DNA from: Duganella sp. SG902
GTDB taxonomy: Bacteria; Pseudomonadota; Gammaproteobacteria; Burkholderiales; Burkholderiaceae_D
Direction: 5' to 3'
Assembly (NCBI RefSeq): GCF_013376005.1
Contig: NZ_JABMJK010000008.1
Span: forward strand, 186,001 to 250,000
DNA: 64,000 nt
This document shows positions 34,181 to 42,389 of this stretch, piece by piece (position 1 is the first letter of the stretch; each line of letters starts with the position of its first letter). The notes below the pieces were generated by a model. The model did no database searches, was not told the origin of the DNA, and was given only the letters and a program-made list of their open reading frames with translations. The position numbers were made by a program, and so were the translations under genes.

Positions 34181-34222
34181 GGCGGACGTGTGGAGCGCGT
34201 CCGCCGTTATAATGATGTCATT
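34181..34222 (+). promoter_or_regulatory. Hairpin, promoter and possible operator before the tetR gene
   Basis: GGCGGAC (34181-34187) and GTCCGCC (34199-34205) form a 7-bp hairpin after the channel gene. A -10 box TATAAT (34208-34213) follows directly. AATGATGTCATT (34211-34222) carries AATGA/TCATT half-sites like those in the efflux operator, but spaced by 2 bp instead of 4. This suggests separate, possibly self-controlled expression of the regulator. Confidence 0.45.
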
Positions 34223-34244
34223 TAGCATATTCCAGGATCGCCCC

Positions 34245-34856
34245 ATGAATCACGACATCAAGCGGCGCAGTGACCCGGAGCGGGCCCAGAGCCGCCGCAA
34301 CCAAGTCTTGCAGGCCGCCGCCTTGTGCTTCGCCCGCAAGGGCTTCCATGGCGCCAGCATGTCCGAAATCTCCAAGGAAGCGGGCATGAGCGCGGGCCAC
34401 ATCTACAACTACTTCGACAGCAAGGAGGCCATCATCATGGCCTTCGTCGACCTGGAGTCGGAGCACGTGGCGGCGCAGTTGCGTGAACTAAGCAGCAAAG
34501 AGGATCCGCTGCAGTCGATGATCGACGAGGCGCCGCGCCATATCGATGAGAACCTGGACCCGCAATTCTTCCAGCTGCCGATGGAGATGTGCGCCGAGGC
34601 GGCGCGCAATCCCAAGATCGCCGAGGCGATGCGCGCCTCCGACGTGGCGGCGATGGCCGAGTTCCGGCCGATCATCAAGCGCGAGCGCGAACGGCGCGGC
34701 CTGCCGGTGGATGACGCGCTGCTGGATGGCCGCATCAACACCATGGTGTCGCTGTTTCACGGGCTGCCGATCCGCGCCTTGCACCGTCCGAACATGGACC
34801 GCAACTCCCTTGTGGAAGGGTACCGGGTCGCCATGAAGGCATTGCTGCTGACCTGA
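34245..34856 (+). CDS. TetR-family transcriptional repressor of the RND efflux operon
   Basis: A 203-residue TetR protein. The N-terminal helix-turn-helix (about 15-60) reads RNQVLQAAALCFARKGFHGASMSEISKEAGMSAGHIYNYFDSKEAI in order. The C-terminal part is a helical ligand domain of AcrR/TetR_C type. It is encoded 72 bp after the efflux operon on the same strand. It most likely represses that operon through the palindrome at 28315-28332 and is released by pump substrates. AGGAT lies 7 bp before the ATG at 34245. Confidence 0.92.
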   Translation: MNHDIKRRSDPERAQSRRNQVLQAAALCFARKGFHGASMSEISKEAGMSAGHIYNYFDSKEAIIMAFVDLESEHVAAQLRELSSKEDPLQSMIDEAPRHIDENLDPQFFQLPMEMCAEAARNPKIAEAMRASDVAAMAEFRPIIKRERERRGLPVDDALLDGRINTMVSLFHGLPIRALHRPNMDRNSLVEGYRVAMKALLLT

Positions 34857-34941
34857 TTTGTCTCCTAATGTATCCGGCCGCTGCAAGCGGTCGGCCGCTG
34901 TTGTACCATGATTGATGTCCCTTCCAGCTTACAGGAGCATC

Positions 34942-35649
<708 letters not shown>

Positions 35650-35654
35650 ACCGT

Positions 35655-36479
35655 TTATAGCAAAGCGTCGATGGCGCTCAATGCTTCGTAAGCGCCGGCC
35701 GCCAGGCCGACGTCGCGCGGACTGGCAACTTGCAGCTCGCGCGGGTTAATCCGTATCATGCGGCCGTTGTGACGGCTGACGACGGCCTGGCCGAAATGGC
35801 GCACAGAAGGAATCGCCACGCCGGCGCCCAGTTCCACCACCAGCGGGCGGTCGGCCGCCTGCAGTAAGCGCTGCAAACGTTGCTCCTGCGCTGCGGAGCG
35901 CTGCTCGTTCCAGCCCCAGTCGCCAAACATCAAGATATTCGGCCGCGCCAGCGCGCCGCAGTGCGGGCAGGTGGGCGGCGCGTTCAGCAAACGGCACGCG
36001 TCGTTGTCGACTTGCGGCGTGTAGCCGTCGGCGCTCCAGATTTGCGAGCCGCAGGGCTCCAGGCATTGCAGGTGATGGATGGAGCCATGGCATTCGTAAA
36101 TCCGTTGCGGATCGAAGCCGGCCGCCTGGAAATGTCCGTCCACGTTGCTGGTGAAGACGGCGTAGCCGTGTTCCATGCGCTCGCCCCATTGCTTCAGCAG
36201 CGCGAAGCCGGCATGCGGCACGGTCGCGCGGTAAAGATTGAGCCGGTGGCCGTAAAAGCCCCAGGCCAGCGCCGGGTCGGCGTGAAAGGTGGCGGGCGAC
36301 GCCACACTGGTGAATTCCATGCGCGCCCGTCCGAGCGCCGGATACGCATTCCAGAAGCCCTGGTTGCCGCGAAAATCGGGCAATCCGGAGTCCACCCCCA
36401 TGCCGGCGCCGGCGGCCACGATCAGCAGATCGGCCTGGGCGACGAGGGCGGCGGCGTGTTCAAGCGAGACAGAATCCAT
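35655..36479 (-). CDS. Sirtuin (Sir2-family NAD-dependent protein deacylase)
   Basis: A 274-residue sirtuin. The NAD-binding GAGMGVDSGLPDFRG is at 24-38, catalytic His131 is in ECHGS, and zinc-binding cysteines are Cys139/Cys143 and Cys171/Cys174 (the first pair spaced CX3C). The common TQNID motif is replaced by TSNVDGHF at 110-117, so this belongs to a divergent bacterial branch. The role is probably removal of acyl or ADP-ribosyl groups. It is convergent with the FAH gene (5 bp between stops) and divergent from tRNA-Pro. Confidence 0.88.
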   Translation of the reverse strand: MDSVSLEHAAALVAQADLLIVAAGAGMGVDSGLPDFRGNQGFWNAYPALGRARMEFTSVASPATFHADPALAWGFYGHRLNLYRATVPHAGFALLKQWGERMEHGYAVFTSNVDGHFQAAGFDPQRIYECHGSIHHLQCLEPCGSQIWSADGYTPQVDNDACRLLNAPPTCPHCGALARPNILMFGDWGWNEQRSAAQEQRLQRLLQAADRPLVVELGAGVAIPSVRHFGQAVVSRHNGRMIRINPRELQVASPRDVGLAAGAYEALSAIDALL

Positions 36480-36507
36480 GCGCAGATCTTAACGTCGCAA
36501 AGCAAAC

Positions 36508-36537
36508 ATGACAAATACTTAAAGTGGCTGCTATAAT
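36508..36537 (+). promoter_or_regulatory. Promoter of tRNA-Pro
   Basis: ATGACA (36508-36513) and TATAAT (36532-36537) with an 18-bp spacer form a strong sigma-70 promoter. It ends 12 bp before the first base of the tRNA. Confidence 0.7.
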
Positions 36538-36549
36538 CGTGCGGTTAGT

Positions 36550-36643
<94 letters not shown>

Positions 36644-36682
36644 GCTTAGGCCGGCCGCCCGGCGATCGCCATCCACTAAGCT

Positions 36683-37126
36683 TTAGTGGACTTTGCGCTG
36701 ATGCATTCGGCCTTGTTCGACACGGTTGATCTGCACGGCCTCCGCCGGCGTGAGTGCGCGTACCGGAAGGGAATAGCTCCCTGTCCGTCGGATCGATGGT
36801 AGTACCTCCTCAAACATCCAGCGCTCGAAAGCTTCGGCACGCTGGCAGCGTGCTCTGACGATCAGACGCAACACATTGGCTTCGGACAACACGCACAGCT
36901 CTTGCATTCCACCGTTCGTCAAAAGAGGGGGCGCGTTTCGTTACCCCCTTGCAGTGGTCCCCATCGCCTTACTGGCGTTGGCGTACCCGAGGGCGTCGCA
37001 GACATCTTTGTCGGCAAAGTGCGGCTCGCCATCGATGTGCACTACGGGGATGTCGTGCTTATCGAAGCGGTAGGGGATTGGGTCACATGCGCTCATATTT
37101 TCGTGATGCCCACTATGCTGCTCCAT
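36683..37126 (-). pseudogene. Phage antirepressor (BRO-N domain) gene broken by frameshifts
   Basis: Reading the minus strand, the N-terminal part of a BRO-N domain (YRFDKHDIPVVHIDGEPHFADKDVCDALGYANASKAM) runs in one frame from the ATG at 37126. It continues as GDHCKGVTKR in a second frame and as LTNGGMQELCVLSEANVLRLIVRAR to RRTGSYSLP in a third frame, ending at 36683. Two frameshifts between about 36962 and 36915 therefore break the gene. BRO/antirepressor genes are phage functions and point to a prophage origin of the island. Confidence 0.85.
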
Positions 37127-37330
37127 TCGGCTTGAACTCTCGGATCGTTGCCAGCATCGCTACGTCCCCGCTAACGTCGGCCACCACATCGCATGCCCAC
37201 TGCAGCATGCGGTCGGACTGCTTACCTTAGGCCAGCGTCGTGACGAAGATGTCGGCCTGGCCGAACTCGGCGGCGGTGGCGCGCGCCAGTATCGTGTCTA
37301 CTGCGCGCGCAGGCGCGGTGCCGCCGGCTC
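37113..37330 (-). pseudogene. Remnant of an unknown phage-type gene with an in-frame stop
   Basis: A minus-strand frame reads ARAVDTILARATAAEFGQADIFVTTLA, then a TAA (from CTGGCCTAAGG), then GKQSDRMLQW and on to TIREFKPNGAA, with a stop at 37113-37115. That stop overlaps the start of the antirepressor remnant, so the two were once adjacent genes in one operon. No start codon remains on the left. The family was not recognised. Confidence 0.55.
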
Positions 37331-37371
37331 AGACTGGTTAGCAATTTCTTACAATCTTTCTTTCAGATCAA

Positions 37372-37415
37372 AATGGCGAATCGCCATTGAACTTTGCCCC
37401 CGCCCTACTTATGTT
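37372..37415 (+). promoter_or_regulatory. Promoter with a perfect 17-base palindrome upstream of the unknown island gene
   Basis: AATGGCGAATCGCCATT (37372-37388) has 8-bp perfect arms around one base. Its right end overlaps a -35 TTGAAC (37387-37392), which is followed after 17 bp by TATGTT (37410-37415). The arrangement is that of a repressor or activator site controlling the gene at 37452. Confidence 0.6.
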
Positions 37416-37451
37416 GTAATCTGTGTTACTGGCTAATCGCCTGGAGGCAGA

Positions 37452-38360
37452 ATGGAACAGTACATCACCGTTGAGAGTAACGGGAAACTTCGGCGTCTAG
37501 CAAAAATAATGCAAAGGCCCAGTGGCGATCTGCTGGTTTCCATTTTTGCTGGGTTAAATAATGGGGAGTCGACCACTGACAAGGTAAAAGACATACACTT
37601 CTCTGTCCATAGGTCCCCTAATATCCCCAAGGGCAACATGATAAAGACGACTATCCTCTCCGAAGAGAGCAAGGCTGAGGGGAGGGCCATCACTAGCAGT
37701 ATTAAAGGGAAAGAAGGGTTCTGGAATATCGCCGCATATCGATATACAGATTTAGAAGCAGGCTACTATGATTTTAATTCCTCCGCTGATAATTTTACGC
37801 TTCCTTATCCATTTGATACGTCGAAACGCACATTAATACTAGGCTTCGCAGTAGGTGATTCTGATGAAGAGTTCGATTACAGCGGTGATGAATTCTTCAC
37901 ATACACTTTTAAAGGAACCTACTTTACTTTGGTTTTGCTTGTTTCGACGTTGAACGGCCCAGCGCTCCCATTTGGCAGATTTCATGTACCAACAACTCTT
38001 AATCCCGATGCGCCACCCAAGGGTATCACCGAAGAGCAAGCGTATGCGCTTATGCGTGGCAGCGCGGTTGAGCAGTGTATTTCACGTTTCCGACTAGCGA
38101 CGCACTGGTTATTAGCTGACTATCTGGAACGGTTCGCAAGCTTGGCGGAAATGAGTCTGGTGTCTGAAGAAGCGAAAGGAGATGCAAGGTGGATGACGTA
38201 TGCATCGGCTAAACAATTGCGAAATAAACTAGTCGACATGGCTTCCAAGCCAGACATTTGGGCTCAAATGAGCAGACCAGCACCCGTCTATGCGATCAGG
38301 CAGCGCTATGCGATTCGTATCATCGACGCAAACACGAAGCGTGTTATCAGATATTGTTAA
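37452..38360 (+). CDS. Island protein of unknown function, 302 residues
   Basis: A 302-residue protein with no recognised domain. The first about 180 residues are beta-rich (ITVESNGKLRRLAKIM, LLVSIFAGLNNGE, DIHFSVHRSPN, YFTLVLLVSTLNG) and the last about 110 are helical (ITEEQAYALMRGSAVEQC, FRLATHWLLADYLERFASLAEM). There is no signal peptide or membrane helix. GGAGG lies 6 bp before the ATG. Codon use is clearly more A/T-rich than the chromosome around it, a sign of recent transfer. It stands alone behind its own palindromic promoter and faces the HEPN-like gene. A defence or phage-related role is only a guess from location. Confidence 0.7.
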   Translation: MEQYITVESNGKLRRLAKIMQRPSGDLLVSIFAGLNNGESTTDKVKDIHFSVHRSPNIPKGNMIKTTILSEESKAEGRAITSSIKGKEGFWNIAAYRYTDLEAGYYDFNSSADNFTLPYPFDTSKRTLILGFAVGDSDEEFDYSGDEFFTYTFKGTYFTLVLLVSTLNGPALPFGRFHVPTTLNPDAPPKGITEEQAYALMRGSAVEQCISRFRLATHWLLADYLERFASLAEMSLVSEEAKGDARWMTYASAKQLRNKLVDMASKPDIWAQMSRPAPVYAIRQRYAIRIIDANTKRVIRYC

Positions 38361-38403
38361 TGATGGATTGCCGACACCAAAAAAAATTTAGACGGCAAGA
38401 GAT

Positions 38404-38490
38404 AGCCCACGATCTTTCTGTTATAGCGTGCGCACACGGGGATTCGCTCGTCCGGAGAAAAGCAGGCCCGCCACCGTAAGGTCGTGGGCT
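38404..38490 (+). other. Long-loop inverted repeat between convergent island genes
   Basis: AGCCCACGA (38404-38412) and TCGTGGGCT (38482-38490) are perfect 9-bp arms with a 69-base loop, followed by TTTTGTG. The loop contains smaller self-complementary parts such as GTGCGCAC. It may be a terminator for the + strand gene or a small structured RNA; no family was recognised. Confidence 0.35.
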
Positions 38491-38521
38491 TTTGTGTTCT
38501 CGCTTTGTTGCAGTGTTCGAA

Positions 38522-39064
38522 TCACACAATGGTTATGGTGAAGAGCGAGTCTACCTCATCTGTCTTTTCCTTCGAGCCCTCGATGCTCTTGAGCCACTTG
38601 CGCACTCCAGCGATGATGTCGGTGCAGAATATATGAACGTCGAGTTGCAGCATTGACTGCGCTCGATTGCAGTGAATCACCGCCCCGCTCTCTGAGCCCA
38701 CGAATTGAAATTTGGTAATTTTCTCTGGCTTGTTTTTGCCTGTGTCGTCGCTTGCCTCGTGCAACACGGCGCAGCGAAGTGAGTAGCAATCTTTGCCGGA
38801 TAAAAAAACATTCTCTTCCATTTCCAACGGAAACTTCACGCGCTGTTCTACCGGAGCATTTAAGTCTATCTTTGGAGACAAACTCTTGTATCTCGGCCCG
38901 ATATATTCTTCGAACCAAGTCGCGTAAAGTAGTTTACCGCTTGTCTTCGATGCGCCATTGTCGATTCGCGCGCAGATGTCCGGCAGAGCCAGCGCTGCCA
39001 TTAGTGAGCAGTGCCAAGCCTTGGCGCTGAGAGACCGTTCGATTGATTGAATAATCAGCTCCAT
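38522..39064 (-). CDS. HEPN-like island protein
   Basis: A 180-residue, mainly helical protein. It opens with LIIQSIERSLSAKAWHCSLMAALALPDICARID and has the segment FLSGKDCYSLRCAVLHEAS. Arg97 and His102 in that segment match the RX4H motif of HEPN domains, many of which are RNases of toxin or defence systems. The same helix-LPDIC-...-CYSLRC-LH pattern is seen in uncharacterised proteins of mobile islands. AGGGG lies 5 bp before the ATG at 39064, favoured over the GTG at 39070. It is convergent with the 302-aa gene. The nuclease role is inferred from the motif alone. Confidence 0.65.
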   Translation of the reverse strand: MELIIQSIERSLSAKAWHCSLMAALALPDICARIDNGASKTSGKLLYATWFEEYIGPRYKSLSPKIDLNAPVEQRVKFPLEMEENVFLSGKDCYSLRCAVLHEASDDTGKNKPEKITKFQFVGSESGAVIHCNRAQSMLQLDVHIFCTDIIAGVRKWLKSIEGSKEKTDEVDSLFTITIV

Positions 39065-39070
39065 TTTCAC

Positions 39071-39567
39071 CCCTAGTTTAGTTGTTGGATATATAACTAT
39101 ATCTCAATTTTCCAGCGGTAACTCAGCGAACAGAGGGATGCAGTGAAAACAATTCACCGCCGAGACTTTGTTATTCGTGTCGTTAGCGCAAGAGACGTGA
39201 CAACCATGGACAAAATCATCAACAAATTACCCTGCTAGACCTCCAGACCACGCGGCACGACTCGCGCGTGCTGTTGTCGTGGCTGGCTGGACGCGAAGCG
39301 CATCGGGGCGCGCTGGCATCGCGGCGCTGGGGGAGAACTCCAGCTCCAGTCTGGGCCTCGGTGAATTGACCGGACTGCTGGGCGCCACGTATCGATCTTC
39401 CTTCGGAGTCGCAGTGACGGCGGAAACGGCAATGCATCCGAAATATCTTCGATTGGCAGCGTATCTCTTCGTACAATCTCGGACAATAAAAATTGGAGCC
39501 TTGTGACAAAAGGCTTTCTTTATGATCGATAAATGTCGCTAGATCTAGTCGGACAGTGCGTAAATAT
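39071..39567. other. Island stretch without a convincing gene
   Basis: The left 100 bases are AT-rich and probably hold the promoter of the HEPN-like gene. A 31-codon reading frame (GTG 39143 to TAG 39238, starting with KTIHRRDFVIRVV) has AGAGGG 6 bp upstream and could be a small peptide or a gene fragment. Longer frames on both strands between 39219 and 39509 look like chance open frames. Nothing else was recognised. Confidence 0.4.
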
Positions 39568-39630
39568 CATGGGGTGCAGGGGGGCGGAGGTTCGAATCCT
39601 CTCGTCCCGACCAGCACAATAAAATCAAAG
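39568..39630 (+). repeat. Right attachment repeat (attR) of the tRNA-Pro island
   Basis: This matches 36581-36643 at 60 of 63 bases; the mismatches correspond to 36597, 36618 and 36627. It contains the 3' half of tRNA-Pro without the 5' half, so it is a target duplication and not a second tRNA. Confidence 0.85.
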
Positions 39631-39739
39631 ACTTATGTTTCCCTGGAGCGTAGGTCTTTTTATTTTCCGGCTCTCCGGGCGGCGTAAATCTTGCGGCCTG
39701 AGCACTGTTGCGTCCGTGCAAATTCGTTCCGCGATATGG

Positions 39740-39788
39740 CTGAGACAGTTAAATTCCAAGAGGGAACTGTGTCAGAAGTGGCTATAAT
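39740..39788 (+). promoter_or_regulatory. Inverted repeat and -10 box upstream of the TonB receptor operon
   Basis: CTGAGACAGTT (39740-39750) and AACTGTGTCAG (39765-39775) are 11-bp arms with one mismatch and a 14-base centre. A TATAAT box follows at 39783-39788. The repeat covers the -35 region, which has no good consensus, so an activator or repressor site is plausible. Confidence 0.5.
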
Positions 39789-39888
39789 TTCACCATCCTG
39801 ACAGCGAGACTGCACTCTTGGGGTTGTTCAGGACAAGCACCGCTGTCGTTTTTCGGCGGGTGAAGCGTACGGCAACTGCGAGGGCTCC

Positions 39889-41820
39889 ATGGCCAGATCC
39901 GCCAGTTATTCGTTGGAATTGCTTGTCGCAACCGCGCTGAGCACCGCGTCAGCGCAGGCCATGGTTGCGGAGGCGAACCCGATCGCCGACATGTCGCTGG
40001 AACAGCTCAGCGATGTCATTGTCACTTCCGTGTCCCGGCAGGAGGAACGGCTCAGCGGGACGGCGGCCTCCATTTTCATCATCAGCGCGAACGATATCCG
40101 GCGCAGCGGCGTGCAATCGCTGCCGGAGGCGCTCAGGCTGGCTCCCAACCTGCAGGTGGCGCAGGTGGACGCCCGCAACTGGGCCATCACCGCGCGCGGC
40201 TTCAATAACGCTTTCGCCAACAAGCTGCTGATGCTGATCGACGGCCGTAGCATTTATTCGCCGTTGTTTTCCGGCGTGTTCTGGGATGCGCCGGACGTGG
40301 TGCTGGAGGACATCGAGCGCATCGAGGTGATCAGCGGCCCCGGCGCCACGATCTGGGGCGCCAACGCCGTCAACGGCGTGATTAACGTCATCACCCGCTC
40401 GTCCGCCGATACCCAGGGCGGCCAGCTGAGTGTCGCCGGCGGCAGCCCGAACAGGAACGGCTCGCTGCGCTACGGCGGCACCATGGCCAATGGCGGCACT
40501 TATCGCGTGTACGGCAAGTACCAGGAGTTGAGCGACACCTATTCGGCCGGCGGCCGCGATCTCAACACCGGCATGCACCACACCCAGGCCGGCTTCCGCG
40601 CGGACTGGCGGCTGAACAATGCCAACCTGACCTTCTCCGGCGACGCCTATCAGGGCGAGTTGGGCCAGCCCGGGGTGCTGCCGGTGCGGATTTCCGGCGC
40701 CAACCTGATCGGCCGCTACACCCGCAAGCTGTCCGCCGACGCCAATCTGCGCCTGCAGGTGATTCTCGATCATACCGAGCGCAACCAGCCCACTGCCTTC
40801 GTCGAGCGCCTGTCGACGCTGGACCTGGAGGCGCAGCATGACCTGCGCCTGAACCCGGATAATGTGCTGACCTGGGGCGGCGGCGTGCGCCAAAGCTGGG
40901 ATGACGTGACCAATTCGCTCAACCAGGCCTTCCTGCCCGGCGACCTGACCATGCGTTGGTCCAATCTGTTCGCGCAGAACGAGTACGCGGTCACGCCGAA
41001 TCTCAAGCTGACCGCCGGCGCCAAGGTGGAGCACAACATTTACACCGGCGCCGAGTACCTGCCCAGCTTGCGCCTGGCGTGGACGCCGACGCCGGCCCAG
41101 CTGTTCTGGGGCAGCCTGGCGCGCACGGTGCGCGCGCCCTCGCGCTTCGACCGCGACCTGTACTCGCCGGGCGTGCCGTTTATCCGTGGCGGCCGCAAGA
41201 TCTATCTGCTTGACGGCGGGCCCAACTTCCAGTCGGAGGTCGCCAAGGTGATTGAACTGGGCTACCGCGCGCAGCCGATGGCGACGCTGTCCTACTCGAT
41301 CACCGCGTTTTACAGCCGCTATGACAAGTTGCGCACGCTGGAACCGCAAACCGGCCCGGCCGCGACGGCGCTGTTCGAGTTCGAGAACATGAGCGAGGGC
41401 AGCGCGCGCGGCGTCGAGCTGTGGGGGCGCTGGCAGGCGGCGCCGGCCTGGCGCCTGAACGCCGGGCTGGTGGTGCAGCGCGTGCACACCACGCTGCTGC
41501 CCGGCAGCGCCGACGCCACCGCCAGCTTCGGCCTCGCCACCAACGATCCCAACCGTCATTGGCAGTTGCGTGCATCGCACGATTTGACCGACAACAGTTC
41601 GCTGGATCTGACCTTGCGCTACGTCGGCGCGCTGCCGCGGCCGGCGGTGCCCTCGTATTACGAGCTCGACGGCCAGTGGATGTGGAAGCCGGGGCCTAAC
41701 ACGGAGGTGGCGCTGATCGGACGCAATCTACTGCATCGCTCGCATCCCGAGTTCGGCGCCACGCCGGGACGCAGCATGTTCGAGCGCAGCGCGCTGTTGA
41801 AGCTGACCTTGCGATTCTAG
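39889..41820 (+). CDS. TonB-dependent outer-membrane receptor
   Basis: A 643-residue receptor. A leader is followed by the plug domain (about 40-165), with VTSVSRQEERLSGTAASIFIISANDIRRSG and the conserved VISGPGATIWGANAVNGVINVITR. A beta-barrel of alternating strands ends in the aromatic-rich tail LKLTLRF, the usual outer-membrane assembly signal. This short receptor type is commonly encoded next to YfiR-like proteins and kinases, as here. The substrate is unknown. The next gene begins 3 bp after its stop. Confidence 0.9.
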   Translation: MARSASYSLELLVATALSTASAQAMVAEANPIADMSLEQLSDVIVTSVSRQEERLSGTAASIFIISANDIRRSGVQSLPEALRLAPNLQVAQVDARNWAITARGFNNAFANKLLMLIDGRSIYSPLFSGVFWDAPDVVLEDIERIEVISGPGATIWGANAVNGVINVITRSSADTQGGQLSVAGGSPNRNGSLRYGGTMANGGTYRVYGKYQELSDTYSAGGRDLNTGMHHTQAGFRADWRLNNANLTFSGDAYQGELGQPGVLPVRISGANLIGRYTRKLSADANLRLQVILDHTERNQPTAFVERLSTLDLEAQHDLRLNPDNVLTWGGGVRQSWDDVTNSLNQAFLPGDLTMRWSNLFAQNEYAVTPNLKLTAGAKVEHNIYTGAEYLPSLRLAWTPTPAQLFWGSLARTVRAPSRFDRDLYSPGVPFIRGGRKIYLLDGGPNFQSEVAKVIELGYRAQPMATLSYSITAFYSRYDKLRTLEPQTGPAATALFEFENMSEGSARGVELWGRWQAAPAWRLNAGLVVQRVHTTLLPGSADATASFGLATNDPNRHWQLRASHDLTDNSSLDLTLRYVGALPRPAVPSYYELDGQWMWKPGPNTEVALIGRNLLHRSHPEFGATPGRSMFERSALLKLTLRF

Positions 41821-41822
41821 AC

Positions 41823-42389
41823 GTGGGGACGCGCACCGCATTCGCACCTCTGCGCCACTGCCTGGTCGCCGTGGCGCTGTGTTGTGGCGTGCTGCCCGTG
41901 CCGTGGGCCGGGGATGCCAATCTGGAGGCGCAGGTCAAGGCGGCGTACATCTACCGCTTCGCCGAATATATCGAGTGGCCGGCGGACGCCTTCGCCAGCA
42001 GCACCGCGCCGCTGACGATCGGCGTGGTGGAGGCCGATCCCGTCGCCGCCGAGCTCAATCAGTTGCGCCTGACGCGTCAGATCAAGGGCCGCGCCGTTGC
42101 CGTGCGCACCTTGCGCGCGGGCGAGGCGGCCAGCGGCGTCCAGGTGTTGTACATCGGCGCGCTGGACGGCGCGCGCCTGAGGCGGGCGCTGGACAGCGCG
42201 CAAGCGCCGGGCATGCTGGCCATCACCGATGGCGAAGGCACGCTGGCGGCCGGCAGCGCGATCAGTTTCGTGCAGATCGATAACCGCATCCGCTTCGACG
42301 TTTCGGTCGCGCACGCCGAACGCAGCGGCTTGAAGATCAGCGCCAGGCTGCTGGCGGTCGCACATAAAATCGAGGGGGACAGGCCATGA
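41823..42389 (+). CDS. YfiR-like (DUF4154) periplasmic protein
   Basis: A 188-residue secreted protein with a signal peptide ending near PVPWAG. The conserved opening EAQVKAAYIYRFAEYIEWP and the strand LTIGVVEADP mark the YfiR family, followed by GLKISARLLAVAHKIEG. In Pseudomonas YfiR binds the periplasmic domain of the diguanylate cyclase YfiN and keeps it inactive. Here the adjacent membrane partner is a hybrid histidine kinase with a comparable periplasmic domain. The start is a GTG at 41823, 3 bp after the receptor; the stop overlaps the kinase start (ATGA). Confidence 0.87.
   Translation: MGTRTAFAPLRHCLVAVALCCGVLPVPWAGDANLEAQVKAAYIYRFAEYIEWPADAFASSTAPLTIGVVEADPVAAELNQLRLTRQIKGRAVAVRTLRAGEAASGVQVLYIGALDGARLRRALDSAQAPGMLAITDGEGTLAAGSAISFVQIDNRIRFDVSVAHAERSGLKISARLLAVAHKIEGDRP

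Noticed and set aside
39219..39509. Overlapping open frames on both strands near the island's right end
   Set aside because: No ribosome site, no recognisable domain and low-complexity sequence on the minus strand.
39568..39614. Second tRNA-Pro gene
   Set aside because: Only the anticodon loop to CCA part is present; the 5' half is missing, so it is the attR repeat.
39631..39888. c-di-GMP or cobalamin riboswitch in the TonB receptor leader
   Set aside because: The conserved core sequences of these riboswitches are absent; only an inverted repeat and a -10 box are visible.
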